Shown: positions 49,862 to 61,712 of the stretch, in pieces
Position numbering within the stretch: position 1 is the first letter of the stretch
How the letters are laid out: each line of letters opens with the position of its first letter
From: Nymphaea colorata
Taxonomy: Eukaryota; Streptophyta; Magnoliopsida; Nymphaeales; Nymphaeaceae
DNA: 64,000 nt
NCBI RefSeq assembly: GCF_008831285.2
Contig: NC_045147.1
Location: forward strand, 4,176,001 to 4,240,000
Direction of reading: 5' to 3'
Program-made: the position numbers and the translations under genes
The notes under the pieces: model-generated
The model's database searches: none
Seen by the model: only the letters and a program-made list of their open reading frames with translations
Told to the model about the DNA's origin: nothing

Positions 49862-51602
49862 CTATCACCTATATAAGTGTTGTAGGTGATCTCCTCACGT
49901 GAGCATGAGAGCACCCAAAATCTCTGGTCTACCATAAATTTACTACATGCTGCTGCTGCCTTCTGGCCTGCGTCTGTCGACTTTCAGTCTGCTCCTGCCG
50001 ACCGCCAACATGTTTTTGCCGACCAAAACCATTGTTGCATGCTTCTTTGAGACTAGGTAAGTGCCTCCTTCCATGGCATCTTCTTTCCAAGCCTCTGCTA
50101 GCCAGGCCAAGTTGTCTCTGGCCTTCGGCCAGGATAAGGATCTTACAGCATGAGACTTGCTCTCATAAGCTCGATTGGAGCTCGGCTAATTTATTAAACG
50201 AGTTGAGCTGGTTCTACAACTTTTAGTTCGAATTGTAAAATGAGTCAAGTTCGACTTACAAAAAGTGTGACCATGTGATATGAGTATGTTTGGCTAGCTG
50301 AGGATCTCATGAACGCGCCTACATTGTCACTCGTCTAGTGAGTACAATGATTCCATTCAGACAGATCTCTGGAGCAAATTACTTGAATACAATATTCACT
50401 ACCTTAATATGGGTTCACTAGAATGATAGCTCTCAGGAGTGCAAGTGGGATTAGTGTTGTGCACAATCAAACCAACAAGGGAGTGGGAGATAGAGGAATA
50501 GGAGAAGAAGGAGCCTACTTCGCTAGGCCGAGTGGGTACCACGGCTGCACTTGAGAGGAGTCAGGCTTAGCAGCCATTCTACCTAGAGGGATAGGTAGTT
50601 CCCTATGCCAAAGCGTCAAACTGGTCCACTTTGGGTGCTTTCAGTAGTCAAAGAGTTGTTAAGACCATAGGTCCTGGGAGGCCTAGCCTAGCACTGTCGG
50701 AGTCAAGCTAGGTACGAGAGTAGGACAGAAGCAAGCTACGACCAAGAAGGTTGCACTCGATTGGGCCGAAAGAGTCTATGGTCGAGGGCAGCTGGTGCGA
50801 GGGATGGGGTCATGTGCCAAGCACTATGCTGGTTGTAGATGGTCAGCCTTGAGGCCGGGTGAGGAAGGGTGGCACGCAGCCACAGGCCGCAATAGATGAG
50901 CAATATGATGGGGAGTTCTAGTTGCGCACAGTGCGTGGCTGGCCGAGGTGGGCTAAGGAAAAAGCTTGTCAAGCAGGCAGGGTGGTTGGTCTTAACCAAA
51001 GTCGGCCTTGGCTAAGTCTCGGTGGAGATCAACTACCATTCAAAAGCGGTTACTGCCAGTCCTGGAGGGGAGTGTCAGAAGGATCTAGGGTGTGGCATGC
51101 TCACCATCTTTAGATCTAGCCTCTAGTTTGGGTCTAGGGTGCTGAGGAACAAGTAGTACAGAAACGAGCAGGGCACTAGAGAGTCAAACCACAAGGGAAT
51201 GAGAAAGAGAGATACCTTGGCATCAAGATTGGATCACTGTGGTATCTCTTCGATTCACTCATCGGCCTGCTAGCACTTGGGTCTTTTTCCTCTTGACCAG
51301 CACACTGGTCAAGGCCTTGATCAGCCAGTTTGGAAGAAGGCAAGCAGATATGCTCAAATCTAATGTACATGTGGTTGAACTCCGTTCGGGGTGGAGTTGC
51401 GGTGCATGGACATTGATGAGTTGCCAGAAACTACTGGTGTTATCGGCTCAGGATCAATGGACAGAAAGGGTCAGACGAGGGACAATTGTGTAGAGAGAGA
51501 AGGGGCTAGTAGTGATTCCAAGAGTTGCCGCTGGCTAGGGTTTCAAAGGGAGGGGAGGACCCTGGTTCTCCCCCCTCTCCTTAGCAAAGCTTCATTGATG
51601 GT
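49862..51602. other. Unassigned spacer between element D and the LINE
   Basis: I recognise no gene. It starts with a hairpin, ATCACCTA (49864-49871) and TAGGTGAT (49883-49890), enclosing TATAAG, and then the palindrome CTCACGTGAG (49894-49903). This looks like promoter DNA of another repeat, possibly an LTR fragment. A short near-repeat ('caaaccaacaagggag' near 50467; 'caaaccacaagggaat' near 51184) may mark duplicated sequence. The last few hundred bases may be the LINE 5' UTR. Confidence 0.4.
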
Positions 51603-53319
51603 GTGGAGAGGGGTGAAAGTGAGTTGAGGAATACCTCAACAATGGATACCTTTGATATGGACTCATGCAGTGGTGGAGGAGTGGAGGAAAGGGCATCATC
51701 AGATGAAACAGATTTGAGCCAATTCCCCTGCCTGCAGCAAGAGATGAAAGGATGGAGTAAGAAGATAATTGTCCAAAAAATCACTGGTGGTCAGGAGAGC
51801 TGCGGCCTAGCTAAAGAAAAGAAATCTACAGAGGGTGAGGAACACATTGTAAACACGGAACAGAAAAGCCCTAGAGGAGTGGATTTGGTTAATCAAAGCC
51901 CCAATCGATCCTGGTCATCGATAGTGCAAGGAGAGCTTGCTCAAATGCAGAACGCTTTGCCATTGTTAGAAACCAAAGAGATTGATGGAATGAAAACAAT
52001 GTACATCACAAATGAGTCCTTCAAGGCGATGTCAAAACCTTTCGAATACACGACTATTGCGGCTCTTGCAGGAGAAAAAGGAAACGAAAGGATGGATTAT
52101 CCATTTATTTTTGAAGCTCTTCGTAAGCAGTGGCTGAACATTCCAATGGTGAAGTTCACTACAGTTGGGAAGGGGAAGTTCTTAGTTAGAATAGATTCAA
52201 AGGCTGACGTTCAAGAAGTTCTCAAACCAAGTGCTTAGAAAGTCGCTAGTAGGCTGCTCCTGGCAAACAGATTGGTGCTGGGTCAAGAGTTAAAAGTTGC
52301 TGCTTATACTAAGGTATGAATGTGGATTCGACTCCCTGAGTGTCCATTTGAGCTGTGGAACAAGAAAGCTTTTGTGGAAATTGTAGCTGTTATGGGTGCC
52401 CGATATGTTGGCATGGATCAGTCCATGAAAAAGGTTGATAAAGGGGGATTTGGTAGAATCCTCATAGAGGTCCCATTGGGCTTTGTTCCCATGGCCCAGG
52501 TGCCAATGAGATACGAGTATGGAAAAAGCATCATGCAACAAGACAAATATAAGAACAAAGTTATGTGGTCAGTGTGGTTCTACAACACACTTCGCTAGTG
52601 TCTATGGATTCAAACAAATAGAAACAAAGAATAAGAGGGAGGACAAGGGTGGATGGTCGTTAGTCAAGATGGTGAAAAGGCATAATCATAAAGGGCCTGC
52701 AGAGGAAGGTCCATCTCTCAGTGAAGGTAGTAGGTATAATATTTTAGAAGCTGAGCCTAAAGAAAATAAGAAGGATGAATCCACAAAGATGTTGGTTACC
52801 CCATTACACAATCCGATCTATTCCAAGGTGAATGACAGAACTGGGTGTAACCAAGAGGAGAAGATAACAAGACCAAGGGAAGAGCCACAGGACAAAACTA
52901 CAGCTCAGGCGCCGCTTGAACTCATTACAGTTACTAGTGCTAGAGAGATATTCCCCTCACCACCTCCCAGTTTTGCCATTTCAAAAGAAAGGATGGGAGA
53001 AAATGCTCAAGATGATCCATCTGGATTCACATTCGTTTTTCAGAGTAAAAGAACCAAAAGGAAAGGGGGTAGAAATTCAAAAAAATCAAACTTAAGACAG
53101 GTTGAATTCAATATGTCTAAAAGTAGGGCTCAGATAGAAGACAAAGTGATGAAAGACCAGGAGATGATTGTCAAACATCTGCCAATAGATCATAGTCTTT
53201 TGCCATCTGAAAATGATAATGCTCCAATCCTAGTAGACCTAGGAGGAAAAAAAAGGAGGTCAAGAGGAAGATCAAGACCAAGAGATTGCCATTCAAAACC
53301 ATCTCGACGGCTTAGATAA
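51603..53319 (+). pseudogene. LINE ORF1 (RNA-binding protein), broken
   Basis: The first frame (51603-52238) contains WSSIVQGELAQMQ, then FEYTTIAALAGEKG and FLVRIDSKADVQEVL, which fit the N-terminal DUF4283 module. A TAG at 52236 interrupts it. The next part, with WIRLPECPFELWNKKAF and FGRILIEVPLGF (52320-52530), is the conserved middle of such ORF1 proteins. A frameshift near 52555 precedes CGQCGSTTHFASVYGF, a zinc knuckle of CX2CX4HX4C form whose last Cys is lost. The remainder to 53319 is a hydrophilic Lys/Glu-rich tail without a recognised domain. ORF1 proteins of this type bind LINE RNA. Confidence 0.78.
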
Positions 53320-53358
53320 AGAAAACAAGATGGTGGAGGGGGCTGCAGACTATTCCTC

Positions 53359-56300
53359 ATGAAAATTGGCAGTTGAAACATCAAAGGGCTCGCAGGAGGG
53401 AGTTCAAAAACAAGAATTGAGGATGATCCTTGTGAGGAATGTGGTGGATAACACTTTTCATCCTTGACTCCAAGCTTAATTATGATGGCTTTTGTAGACT
53501 TAAAATGTCTCTGCCTAGTTTCAACATTATTACAAACTTCACTGTGGTTGATGTTTGGGCGAAGATTTTCACAATCTGGAAGCTGAACTCAATTGAAATG
53601 ATTAATTTCACCACTAGTGCAGCATCGATACAATGTACGTTCAAAACATTGGGTACTGAACAATTTTTTGTGGCTATGGGTGTGTATTTAGACAATGATT
53701 TCAGGATTCAGAAGTGGCATTGGAACTCCAATACATACATTATTACTAGAATTGAAGACCCAAGCATATGTGTCGGTGACTTTAATGTTGTGGCCAGCAA
53801 GCAGGATAAAACAGGAACATCTCCCACTTGGGCAGCCTGTTATGCGTTCTCTACCTTCATCAATCACTATAATTTGACAGAAATTTATAGTTCCACAACA
53901 TCCTATACTTGGAGCATAATAGGTTGTGTGAGGGGAATATTATGAGCAGGATCGATCATTGCATGGTTTTGACTACATGAATTGGATACATATTTGATTT
54001 GAATGAGCTTCTTATCCTTCCTCGAACGTGCTCAGATCATAATCCAATTCTGCTCAGTGCTAGGAAGGCCAAAGTTGGTCACATGGTAAGGGTTGTTTCA
54101 GGTTCTATAATTATTTGTTAGAGGAACAAGATGCAGAAACATTGATGGTGTGTGTTGGCAAGAGGAAGTTGATGGCTGTCATTTGATTCACATATTAAAA
54201 AAACTAGAAAGGACCACAGACAAAGTTGGTGGATGGGCCAAAAAGTTCTCCCAGGGGTTTGGCAAACAGATTGAAGAGTGTTGCAGACAACTCTTGGAAT
54301 ATCAGATTGAAGCGGAAAGGGGCTGCCATACTACTTTCATTAATGAAAAGAATTGCAAGGAAAGACTTGTGAAACTGTTAAACATGGAAGACTCCTTTTG
54401 GCGTCAAAAATTAAAAGGTGGTGATGTCAACACTAAATTCTTCCATGAATGAGTGAAAAAAAGGAGGAGAAATCAGATAGCTGTGGCCACAGTCAATGAT
54501 CAGAAATAGATAATGAGAAAGAATTAAAGAAGCGTTCATGCATTACTTCCAATATTTCTTGCAGAAAGGAAGTGAAACAGGGATCCTAAATTCTGACATG
54601 ATCAATGACACCGTAGTAAGGGTGGACGAAAATGAGAGTCTCATGGCACCCATATGGGATGATGAGATCAAATGGACAGTCTTAGAAGACAAAGATTCAG
54701 CACCTGGGCCAGATGGATTTCCAAATAAGTTTTTTCACAACTGGCTGATTCTCAAGGGGACCTCTCTGCTTACATTTGAGATTTCTTTGCCAAAGGCAAA
54801 CTAATTAACAAAGATAATAGAACACATTTAGCTTTGATCCCCAAAATTCCAGGTGAAGCTACTATTCAAAATTTCAGGCCCATATCCCTCTGCAATAGCA
54901 TCACCAAGTTCCTAAGCTGTATCATCGTAAAAAGAATGAGAACTATACTTTGCCGGATCATTGCTAGCAACCAAAGCATGTTCTTTCCTGGGCATTGCAT
55001 CCAAGATTGCATCCTTTTAGGCCAGGAAGTTGTTCACTCAATGGCTACCAGGAAAAGCAAGTCTCTATGCCTTAAAATTGATTTGAGCAAAGCATATGAC
55101 AGAGTCTCTTGGACATTCTTGGAGAACTCGTTCAGACAGCTGGGGTTCAAAGAAGGTTGGATCCAAATTATGATCCTTGTGTCCTCAGTATCTATGGCCG
55201 TCATATTAAATGGTTAGGAGGGTGACTGGTTCTAGCTGCAAAGGAGGTTATGCCAAGGTGGATCCTCTCTCATCTTACTTATTTCTTATAGTTGCAGAGA
55301 TGTTTGGTAGAAGTCTCAAAGAAGCCATTGGCTTGCACAGGATTAAGCATCCTCACCTTAAAATTCATAAGGAAGGCATAGACTCTCCTGTTTATGCAGA
55401 TGACTTAATGTTGTTCATTGAATATAATCAAAGAACGATGCTAAACACCAAAAGGCTAATTGAAGCCTTTGAAGAGGGCTCGGGTCTAACAGTTAATAAT
55501 GAGAAGAGTGTGATTGTTGGATTCAACACTACAGACTCAGACACTACCGAGGCAAAGAGGTTGTTTCATTGGAAGTCAGGAAAGCTCCCTCTGAAGTACT
55601 TGGGAATGCCTCTCCAAAATAAATGTCTTCTTAACAGTCAATGCTCTGGCCTGCTCATGAGAATTGAGCAGAGACTTAGCCTATGGAAACAAAAATTACT
55701 CTCGTTTTCAGGTAGACTCTACTTGATAAAGTACGTTTTGTCTACCATCCCACAATATTGGAGTATGGTCTTCTACCTTCCATCCATTCATGATTAAAGT
55801 TGATAGACTATTTTCTCCTTTCTTATGGGGTGATGACGGGACCATGCGCAGAGCACACTTAATCAAATGGGCGAAGATTTGTCTCCCTATTAAAGAAGGT
55901 GGTACTGGCATCGGGAAAATACATGAAGTAAATCATGCTTGTCTAGCTTTCCTAGCTTGCCGTGCTATAAATTCTAATAATATCTGGGCAAACTACGTCA
56001 AAGTGAAATACATAACAAACAAAGTATGTGGAGTAATTCCACTTTCTCCAAGTGTTCTTATGTATGGAAATCAATGTTGACAGCTTGGAAGACCATAAGG
56101 AATGAGGTTTGTTGGCAAGTGCATAATGGGAAATCAGATAAAGTCTGGTATGATAGATGGAAGGGTGCCTCTTTAGTGGAGTACATACAGCTCTGGCCTG
56201 CTATATGGAAATCTAAACAAAGAAACTACGGTGGAGCAGGTGGTGCATCAAGAGGACAGAATTATGTTTAGCCTCTTGAGTAGCCCCTGTCTTGATGCTA

Positions 56301-56665
56301 GAGGTTTGGCCTTAGATATGTCCCAGCCTGATAAGTTGATTTGGACCAGAACGCAAAATGCTGAAATTCAAAGAATGACCATTTGGGAGCACATCAGAAG
56401 AAAAGAGCTAGAAGAGAAATGGAGAAGCAATTTTTGGGTGAAACATGGGCTCCCCAGAGCAGGTTGGACAGTATACATTACCCCAACGGGTTGTGGTAGC
56501 TCTGCAAGGAGTAGTACAAAAAAAATTGATCTAGATTGGTTGAGCAAAGCGAAAGTAGAAGCTTGGATTCACCTTGGATTCTTCTCGACAGAGTGGCATT
56601 TCCGGGATAGTACACGTTGTAGTGTCAACATTATCTTGAGAGCTGGGTTCTTAACCTGTGTTTGA
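53359..56665 (+). pseudogene. LINE ORF2 (endonuclease and reverse transcriptase), broken
   Basis: I place the start at ATG 53359, reading MKIGS-stop-NIKGL, matching the usual MKI-S-W-N-I-R-G-L start with Trp6 now TGA. Endonuclease motifs GDFN (about 53774), SRIDHCM (about 53943) and SDHNPI (about 54032) are visible. The linker ends NTKFFHE (about 54450). RT shows APGPDGF (about 54700), FRPISLCN (about 54875), DLSKAYDRVSW (about 55080), YADD (about 55392) and LPLKYLGMPL (about 55585). The C-terminal part has IKWAKICLPIKEGGTGI and a zf-RVT-like segment to 56665. Frames break near 53945, 54453, 54800, 55217, 55797, 56080 and 56250. Not functional. Confidence 0.85.
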
Positions 56666-57000
56666 GCAAGATTGAGTTAGGTCAAGATAAAATTGTGGTT
56701 CAGGCCGAGCAAAGTGGTTGAGGGAGTATTCATGGTGGCGGATCGGTTTATGCACATCAAAATGGAAGCTGATCGTGTTCAACTAGCAAATGCTCAACCC
56801 GCAGGGGAAATCTGTCACGTGGTTTTGTGTTGCACCGCTGATTCTGGTTTTACAGAAGGAAGGGTAGGGGATGAAGACTGGGACCCAAGTCATGTATTGG
56901 AAATGGTATCCTTTGAGGGTCTAAACATTTTTTTTTGTAATTAATCTTTTTTTTGGCAATAAAGGTTGAGGGCCTATCCCTCCTCAGGTTTTCACTGGAA

Positions 57001-57660
57001 TGAACAGAAAGGGAGAGGGTGCAAAACCTAGATCTGGTGTTCTGGTCGATAGTGGCGAACTTCACGGCGGCGACCGAGATTAGGTGACCGGCATCCAGCA
57101 GTTGACATGCTGTCCAAGTATTTCACATGACAAAACCAAGAAAGAGAAAGAGATGCCAATGCTAAAGAAGTCACTAATACTATTCTTTGGTCAACCCAAA
57201 ATTTGAATAATCTTACAAAAGGGAAAACAAAGTCTTTTAGGGTTGCGTCCTTTACAGGAAAGGAAAGAGTTTACACAAATCAATCTATTGGAGGCTTTGG
57301 GCAGGGCAGCACCCCTCTAGGGGGTTTCCTATTCTGAATTACCACCCAGATCTGCGCCTAAAGGAGAAGAATTGGAGCGAGTGCCCTCCTTGCTGCGTTG
57401 GTGCCCATGTGGTGCTGACCTGTCACCAGTTGGCTGATGAGGAGCTGATGTGGACTGCCAGCTAGAGAAAACGTATCCCAATGGTGCGCGCACTTGCCTA
57501 TTTCATTTGCACTTACTGTGGTTGGCGTGTGGTGAGCCATGAAAGGAAAGGCATATTGGAGGTGGCTGCTGGCGTGGCACCTTGCTATGCACTTAGTGTG
57601 GGACCCCCTATGACCTGGACTTGAAGACTTGCCATGTTGCTAATGGCTTGAGCCCTTGCT
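57001..57660. other. Non-coding stretch after the LINE
   Basis: I see no gene, repeat family or conserved motif. Short open frames here lack recognisable domains. Composition is intermediate between the GC-rich elements to the left and the AT-rich DNA to the right. Confidence 0.4.
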
Positions 57661-58307
57661 ATCACCCCAAATTTTTTCAAAAAGGAGTGTATTTTATTTT
57701 CACTCAAATCTCAATTATTTTATCTATATTCTTAGGCCTTAAGCCAAATCCTAAACCCCAAATAAATTTGTGACTAATCAATGCAAAATGAATTTCTAAA
57801 CCCTTATTTGATCCCAAACACAAAATTCAAATTCAAACCCACCTTTAGATGCAAGATTCAAATCCAAAATCCAACTCAGATCCAAAACCCAAGTCTAGAT
57901 TCAAATCGGGCATTTCAAACTCAAAATCCAAAATCAAGATCAAAGCGACAAAATTTGATGCTATGAGCGATGCGCGCGCATGCACGAACATTCCCTTTGT
58001 TTTATGTTTTGTTCTCACGCCAAGATGTGTTTTTGAGCCTAAATCACTCACTAGAACACGTTGGCGACCAATTAAACTCAATCCAGATTTAAAATGAGCC
58101 CGAAGTCACCTAAAATGGAGTTGGCATCATTTTCAACAAAAAACATTTTTACCCCTTTTAAAGATATATTTAAAATATGTATTTTTTGTTCTTTTTTTTA
58201 TTTTTATGCTTTGAACGACCCCTAGGACGCTAAGGAGGCAAAATCCACCCCTTGTTGCTCCATATGAGACAATAAGGGAGGCAAAACACCCCCCTTAAGG
58301 TGAATTT
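57661..58307. other. AT-rich DNA with a cryptic 'attcaaa/atccaaa' repeat
   Basis: Between about 57815 and 57945 the words 'ttcaaat', 'tccaaaa' and 'cccaa' recur irregularly on the plus strand. This is cryptic simplicity rather than a clean tandem repeat. The frames that cover it are composition artefacts. No gene is recognised. Confidence 0.45.
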
Positions 58308-58326
58308 GGTGCAGCAGGGCTGCACC
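58308..58326. other. 8-bp inverted repeat
   Basis: GGTGCAGC-AGG-GCTGCACC, a perfect stem with a three-base loop, at the edge of a GC-rich island in AT-rich DNA. Confidence 0.5.
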
Positions 58327-58475
58327 AGCGTGCTAGCGTGTGCAATCGCCCACAAGTGTGTGCCATCACGCGCGAGTGCGTGCACGAATGCGGGGTCGCA
58401 CCTTTGCGTGTCGTGTGTGCGTGCATTGACGCGCGCAGTGCTCTGTGCACTGTGAGCAGCGCACCAGGCACGCAG
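58327..58475. repeat. GTGC/GCGC alternating purine-pyrimidine island
   Basis: Words such as 'gtgtgtgc', 'cgcgcgag', 'gcgtgcac' and 'gacgcgcgc' recur. Alternating purine-pyrimidine runs of this sort favour Z-DNA. It is followed by 'cctatttagag' (58485) and a 'ttctctcttcttc' tract, which resembles an LTR promoter and start region. That is only a suggestion. Confidence 0.4.
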
Positions 58476-59300
58476 AGACCTTCCTATTTAGAGTTTTTCC
58501 TTAGTTTTTTTCTCTTCATTTCTCTCTTCTTCATTTTCTCCAAACTTGGAAACAAGTTTCTCTAAGTTACTCTTCAAGGGAGCAAGAGGACCTCTTAGAG
58601 GGATATTTTCATCATTTTAGAGCTTTATCCAATGCGATCCTTGGATCATTCAAAGAAGGATGCTCTTTTCTAATATCATCTATATTCGAGATATGTAGTC
58701 CTCCATTTTATTTTCATTTCCTCTTGCGACCTCCCCATGGTTGTGCAAAAAAGCCCTAAAGATTTCTTCTTCGGAGTCAAGAGCTACTCTTGAGTGCACC
58801 AGGAGTATGAGCAAGGTGAAATAAATTCCATTTCTTCATTTATTTTCAAAAAGTATGCTTGTTATATACTTGAAATAATGTTCATGCGTGATATACTAAT
58901 TTTCTTGATTAATGAGCAAATGCAGAATAAGAATGAGTGTTTGGGTTGAGATTTCTTCATTTTATATTGATTTTTGAGGTTGTGACTTGTTCAACCCAAA
59001 AAACCGTTCACAAATTTGTATATGTTAAAGTGCATCTTCATGTCATTCTCACGCTTAGTTTCTAAATCACCCGATTGAAAACCCCAATGAATATTTTATC
59101 ATGTTGCCCTCCATTCTATGCCCAATGGTAGAAGAAATTGATCTTCCTGCAATAATTGTGGTTTTATGTTCACATACAAAAATATGAAAGCAAGAACCCT
59201 CTCTAATGAGGTTTTGGAGACTTAGCTTAGGTACTTGCATGAGTCCAAGTTCCTTTCCGATCTACATAAAAATTGAAGTAGGATATTTTCAAGTCATTTC
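58476..59300. other. AT-rich stretch without a recognised gene
   Basis: It starts with a promoter-like TATTTAG and a pyrimidine-rich tract, then unpatterned AT-rich sequence. No frame has recognisable domains. Confidence 0.35.
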
Positions 59301-59720
59301 TTGATTTTAATTTTCATGAAGACATATACATATATACATATTATATGTGTATACATGCACCATGACTATCTCTCTTTTTTCTTCTCTCTTTATGATTTAA
59401 CATATTCTTTTACAAAATCTCGTATACATATATATAAATATATATATGTGTATTCTTTTATAAAATCTCTCTCTCTCTCTCTTTCTAAAATCTTCTTCTC
59501 GCTCTCTATTTGATATGAACTTCCTCTTCGCAAGCTTTCATATACGTATCTGTACATATATATATATATACATATATATATGTATATATAAGTATGTACA
59601 TGTATAAGTATCTCTTTCTTTTAAATCCTTTAAAATCTCTTTCTCACTCTCTTTGTCTATATTCCTCTTGTACTCAAGTCTTTTCTCTTTTCCATTCTTT
59701 TGAATATCTTTCTCATAAGT
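59301..59720. repeat. Compound microsatellite: (TA)n, (CT)n and 'aaatctcttt' blocks
   Basis: TATA/CATA runs at 59317-59345, 59425-59452 and 59558-59592 alternate with CT-rich runs (59466-59482 is a near-pure CT run) and 'aaaatct' words. The pattern TA-run, then 'cttttataaaatctctc'-like segment, then CT-run recurs about every 120-150 bp, so it may be a decayed higher-order repeat. Frames predicted across it are low-complexity artefacts. Confidence 0.65.
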
Positions 59721-61409
59721 CTTTCCATTTACCGACTTCATCAAGACCAAAACTCAAGTAATGACCCAATATTGAAATCATATCTGATGGCCTACAACCT
59801 CATTCCATTTTCAAAAACTTTTCTCTTTTCATAAAAGTGTTTATGGCAATTATTTAAATAAAAATGAGAAGCTTAGATATATGTGATAGTAGAAATATCT
59901 TTAGATGAATATTCTGGTAGGAATGAATGATTTGTTTCTAATCATATAGAGCCAATGTATTCATACATCCACTTTCACTCAAAATCACAAATGATTTCAA
60001 GCACCTCTTTAAAAGAACTTAAGCAAGATGAAATGAAGCTCTAGCTAGGTAGCAACCGAATTAGAGAAATGTCTCAAACCTAATTAACTTCTTAAGAGAA
60101 CTTTAAATCGATTTTAAAAGTAATTTTCAAGGGTTTCTATATAATATTTGTAAAGATCTTCCCATTCAAAATTTTACTCAAATAAAAACAAATGACTTTT
60201 CAAAACTTTCTCAAAAATTTGAAATATCAAGTCTTCAATATTTTCTCAAACACCACACCACATGTAGAATGAAAAAGATGTTTAAGAAAAAATGAAATGC
60301 ATCAAGAATAAGCATAGCTCTTGGATTGATTACTCCCAGTAAAGGCACCGAGAACGGTCGATCCTCATACCAACAGACAAGTCTATTTCTCTCTCATTTC
60401 AAAACAAAACCTTATTTTTTTGAAGCACTCCAAAAACCAATAAATTTTTGGTGATGCGAACACCCCTATGGTTGGGTGCATTTGGGTCCGAGTGTACTCA
60501 TCTCGAGGTGGCTTGAGTTGGGTGTACCCACTCGGGTTCGGCCCGAGCTTTTGAAGTGCCATGGCTGGTTTTATGTATTAGCCTCTTCCTAAGGCTCTGA
60601 AGTTGTGCGGGATCTGTAGGATGCAAGTTGAGGGTCTAGAAAGGCGTAGGCCCTTACTGAGGTATGCATCAAGTCATCTCCCCTAAGATTGGCCTTGTTC
60701 CCAAGACCTAATGAGTGGAAACCTGTCAAAGAGATATTCCTTATCTTCCCAACTCTGCCCCATGTCCTCTTCATCCCATTAGAACAAGACACGGGGAACC
60801 GTTGTGCCCTCTCTCGTGATCCTCCTCACTTTCAGGATTTGGATCGGCTAGGCTGAAGGTTCATCCTATGGAGCATTGACTTCTTCATTTAGGGGTAGAC
60901 CATAGAAAAGCTTAAGTCAAGACATTTGTAAACACCTAAAATTTTCACTAGTTCAAATGACCATTTTTCCCTTCACCATGAGATTTTCAAATAGATTTTT
61001 AATGTCTAAATTTCAAGAACAAGAAGCTATTTGAGCTAAACAAGCATTTTTCACACCAGAAATGAACACTCAGATCAACATCCCCTAGGTCATCCCTAAA
61101 AAATTACCATTTTGCCCCTACATATGGCAATTTACTCAGAAAGTAGGTATTTTTCATTAAATTTTTTAGAATTACTTAATATTTGAGCAATTAGGCATTT
61201 CTCAATTTTGCATGAACCAAGAGTCGCCATAGTCAACTCATTAGGGTTATCCCAACTTGAAGTCAGCTCATATAACTTAAAATTGTGATCTTTAGCTCAA
61301 CTAAGTCAGAACAAGTTTACCTTAATGGAGATAAAGTTTTATTTCATTGTTTTTGAGTTACCTAGCCCAAGTTTCAGTCATATACTAACTTGCATATTAC
61401 TACTGGGTT
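59721..61409. other. AT-rich DNA, nothing recognised
   Basis: No gene or known element seen. A short island of higher GC at 60330-60880 breaks the AT-rich sequence and has 'cactcgggttcggcccgag', which can fold, near 60530. No conserved domain is readable on either strand. Confidence 0.35.
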
Positions 61410-61712
61410 TTTCTCTCTCTTGTTTTTAGGGGTTTGTGTTTAACCTAAAAAAGTGAGTTAAAACCAAACTAGGACTATCTTTATCATGTATAAATCAAGT
61501 TTCCTTTAGTTCGATTTGAGTTCATTCATCTTGGTTTGAGTTGAATCCAGTTCCGAATGCTTTCACTCTCATGTTTTCAAGGGTTTGAGCTGAATTTGAG
61601 CTCAACTAAAACCGAGCTAGGACCACATTTATCATGTATACATCTAGCAATTCCTTTAGTTCGGTTTGAATTCATTCATCTCAGTTTGAGTTCACTTCAG
61701 TTTTGAAGGCCA
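61410..61712. repeat. Diverged tandem duplication, unit about 150 bp
   Basis: Copy 1 (61410-61560) and copy 2 (61561-61712) share in order 'tttatcatgtata' (61481; 61629), 'ttcctttagttcg' (61501; 61651) and 'ttcattcatct' (61521; 61671), with a constant offset of about 150. The flanking 'gggtttg' and 'aaacc' segments also line up. It may be a remnant of a satellite or of a repeat inside an element. Confidence 0.7.

Larger units (their letters stand above)
51603..57000 (+). mobile_element. Decayed L1-like LINE (non-LTR retrotransposon)
   Basis: The order is ORF1 with a DUF4283-type RNA-binding region and zinc knuckle, then ORF2 with AP-type endonuclease, reverse transcriptase and a zf-RVT-like C-terminus, the standard layout of plant L1 LINEs. 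Many stops and frameshifts mean an old copy. The 3' end is probably in 56930-57000, where T-rich sequence, AATAAA (56959) and a short trailer occur; no clear poly(A) tail or target duplication was found. The exact 5' end is not visible. Confidence 0.85.

Noticed and set aside
50467-51210. Near-repeat 'caaacca(a)caaggga' as an LTR or LINE 5' duplication
   Set aside because: The match is under 30 bp and flanks do not align, so I only mention it in the spacer entry.
57781-58097. Three overlapping frames on both strands with many Asn/Gln/Lys or Asp/Leu residues
   Set aside because: They translate a cryptic 'attcaaa/atccaaa' simple repeat in different phases.
59301-59750. Hydrophobic-looking frames with many Tyr, Ile and Ser
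   Set aside because: These are translations of TA and CT microsatellites.
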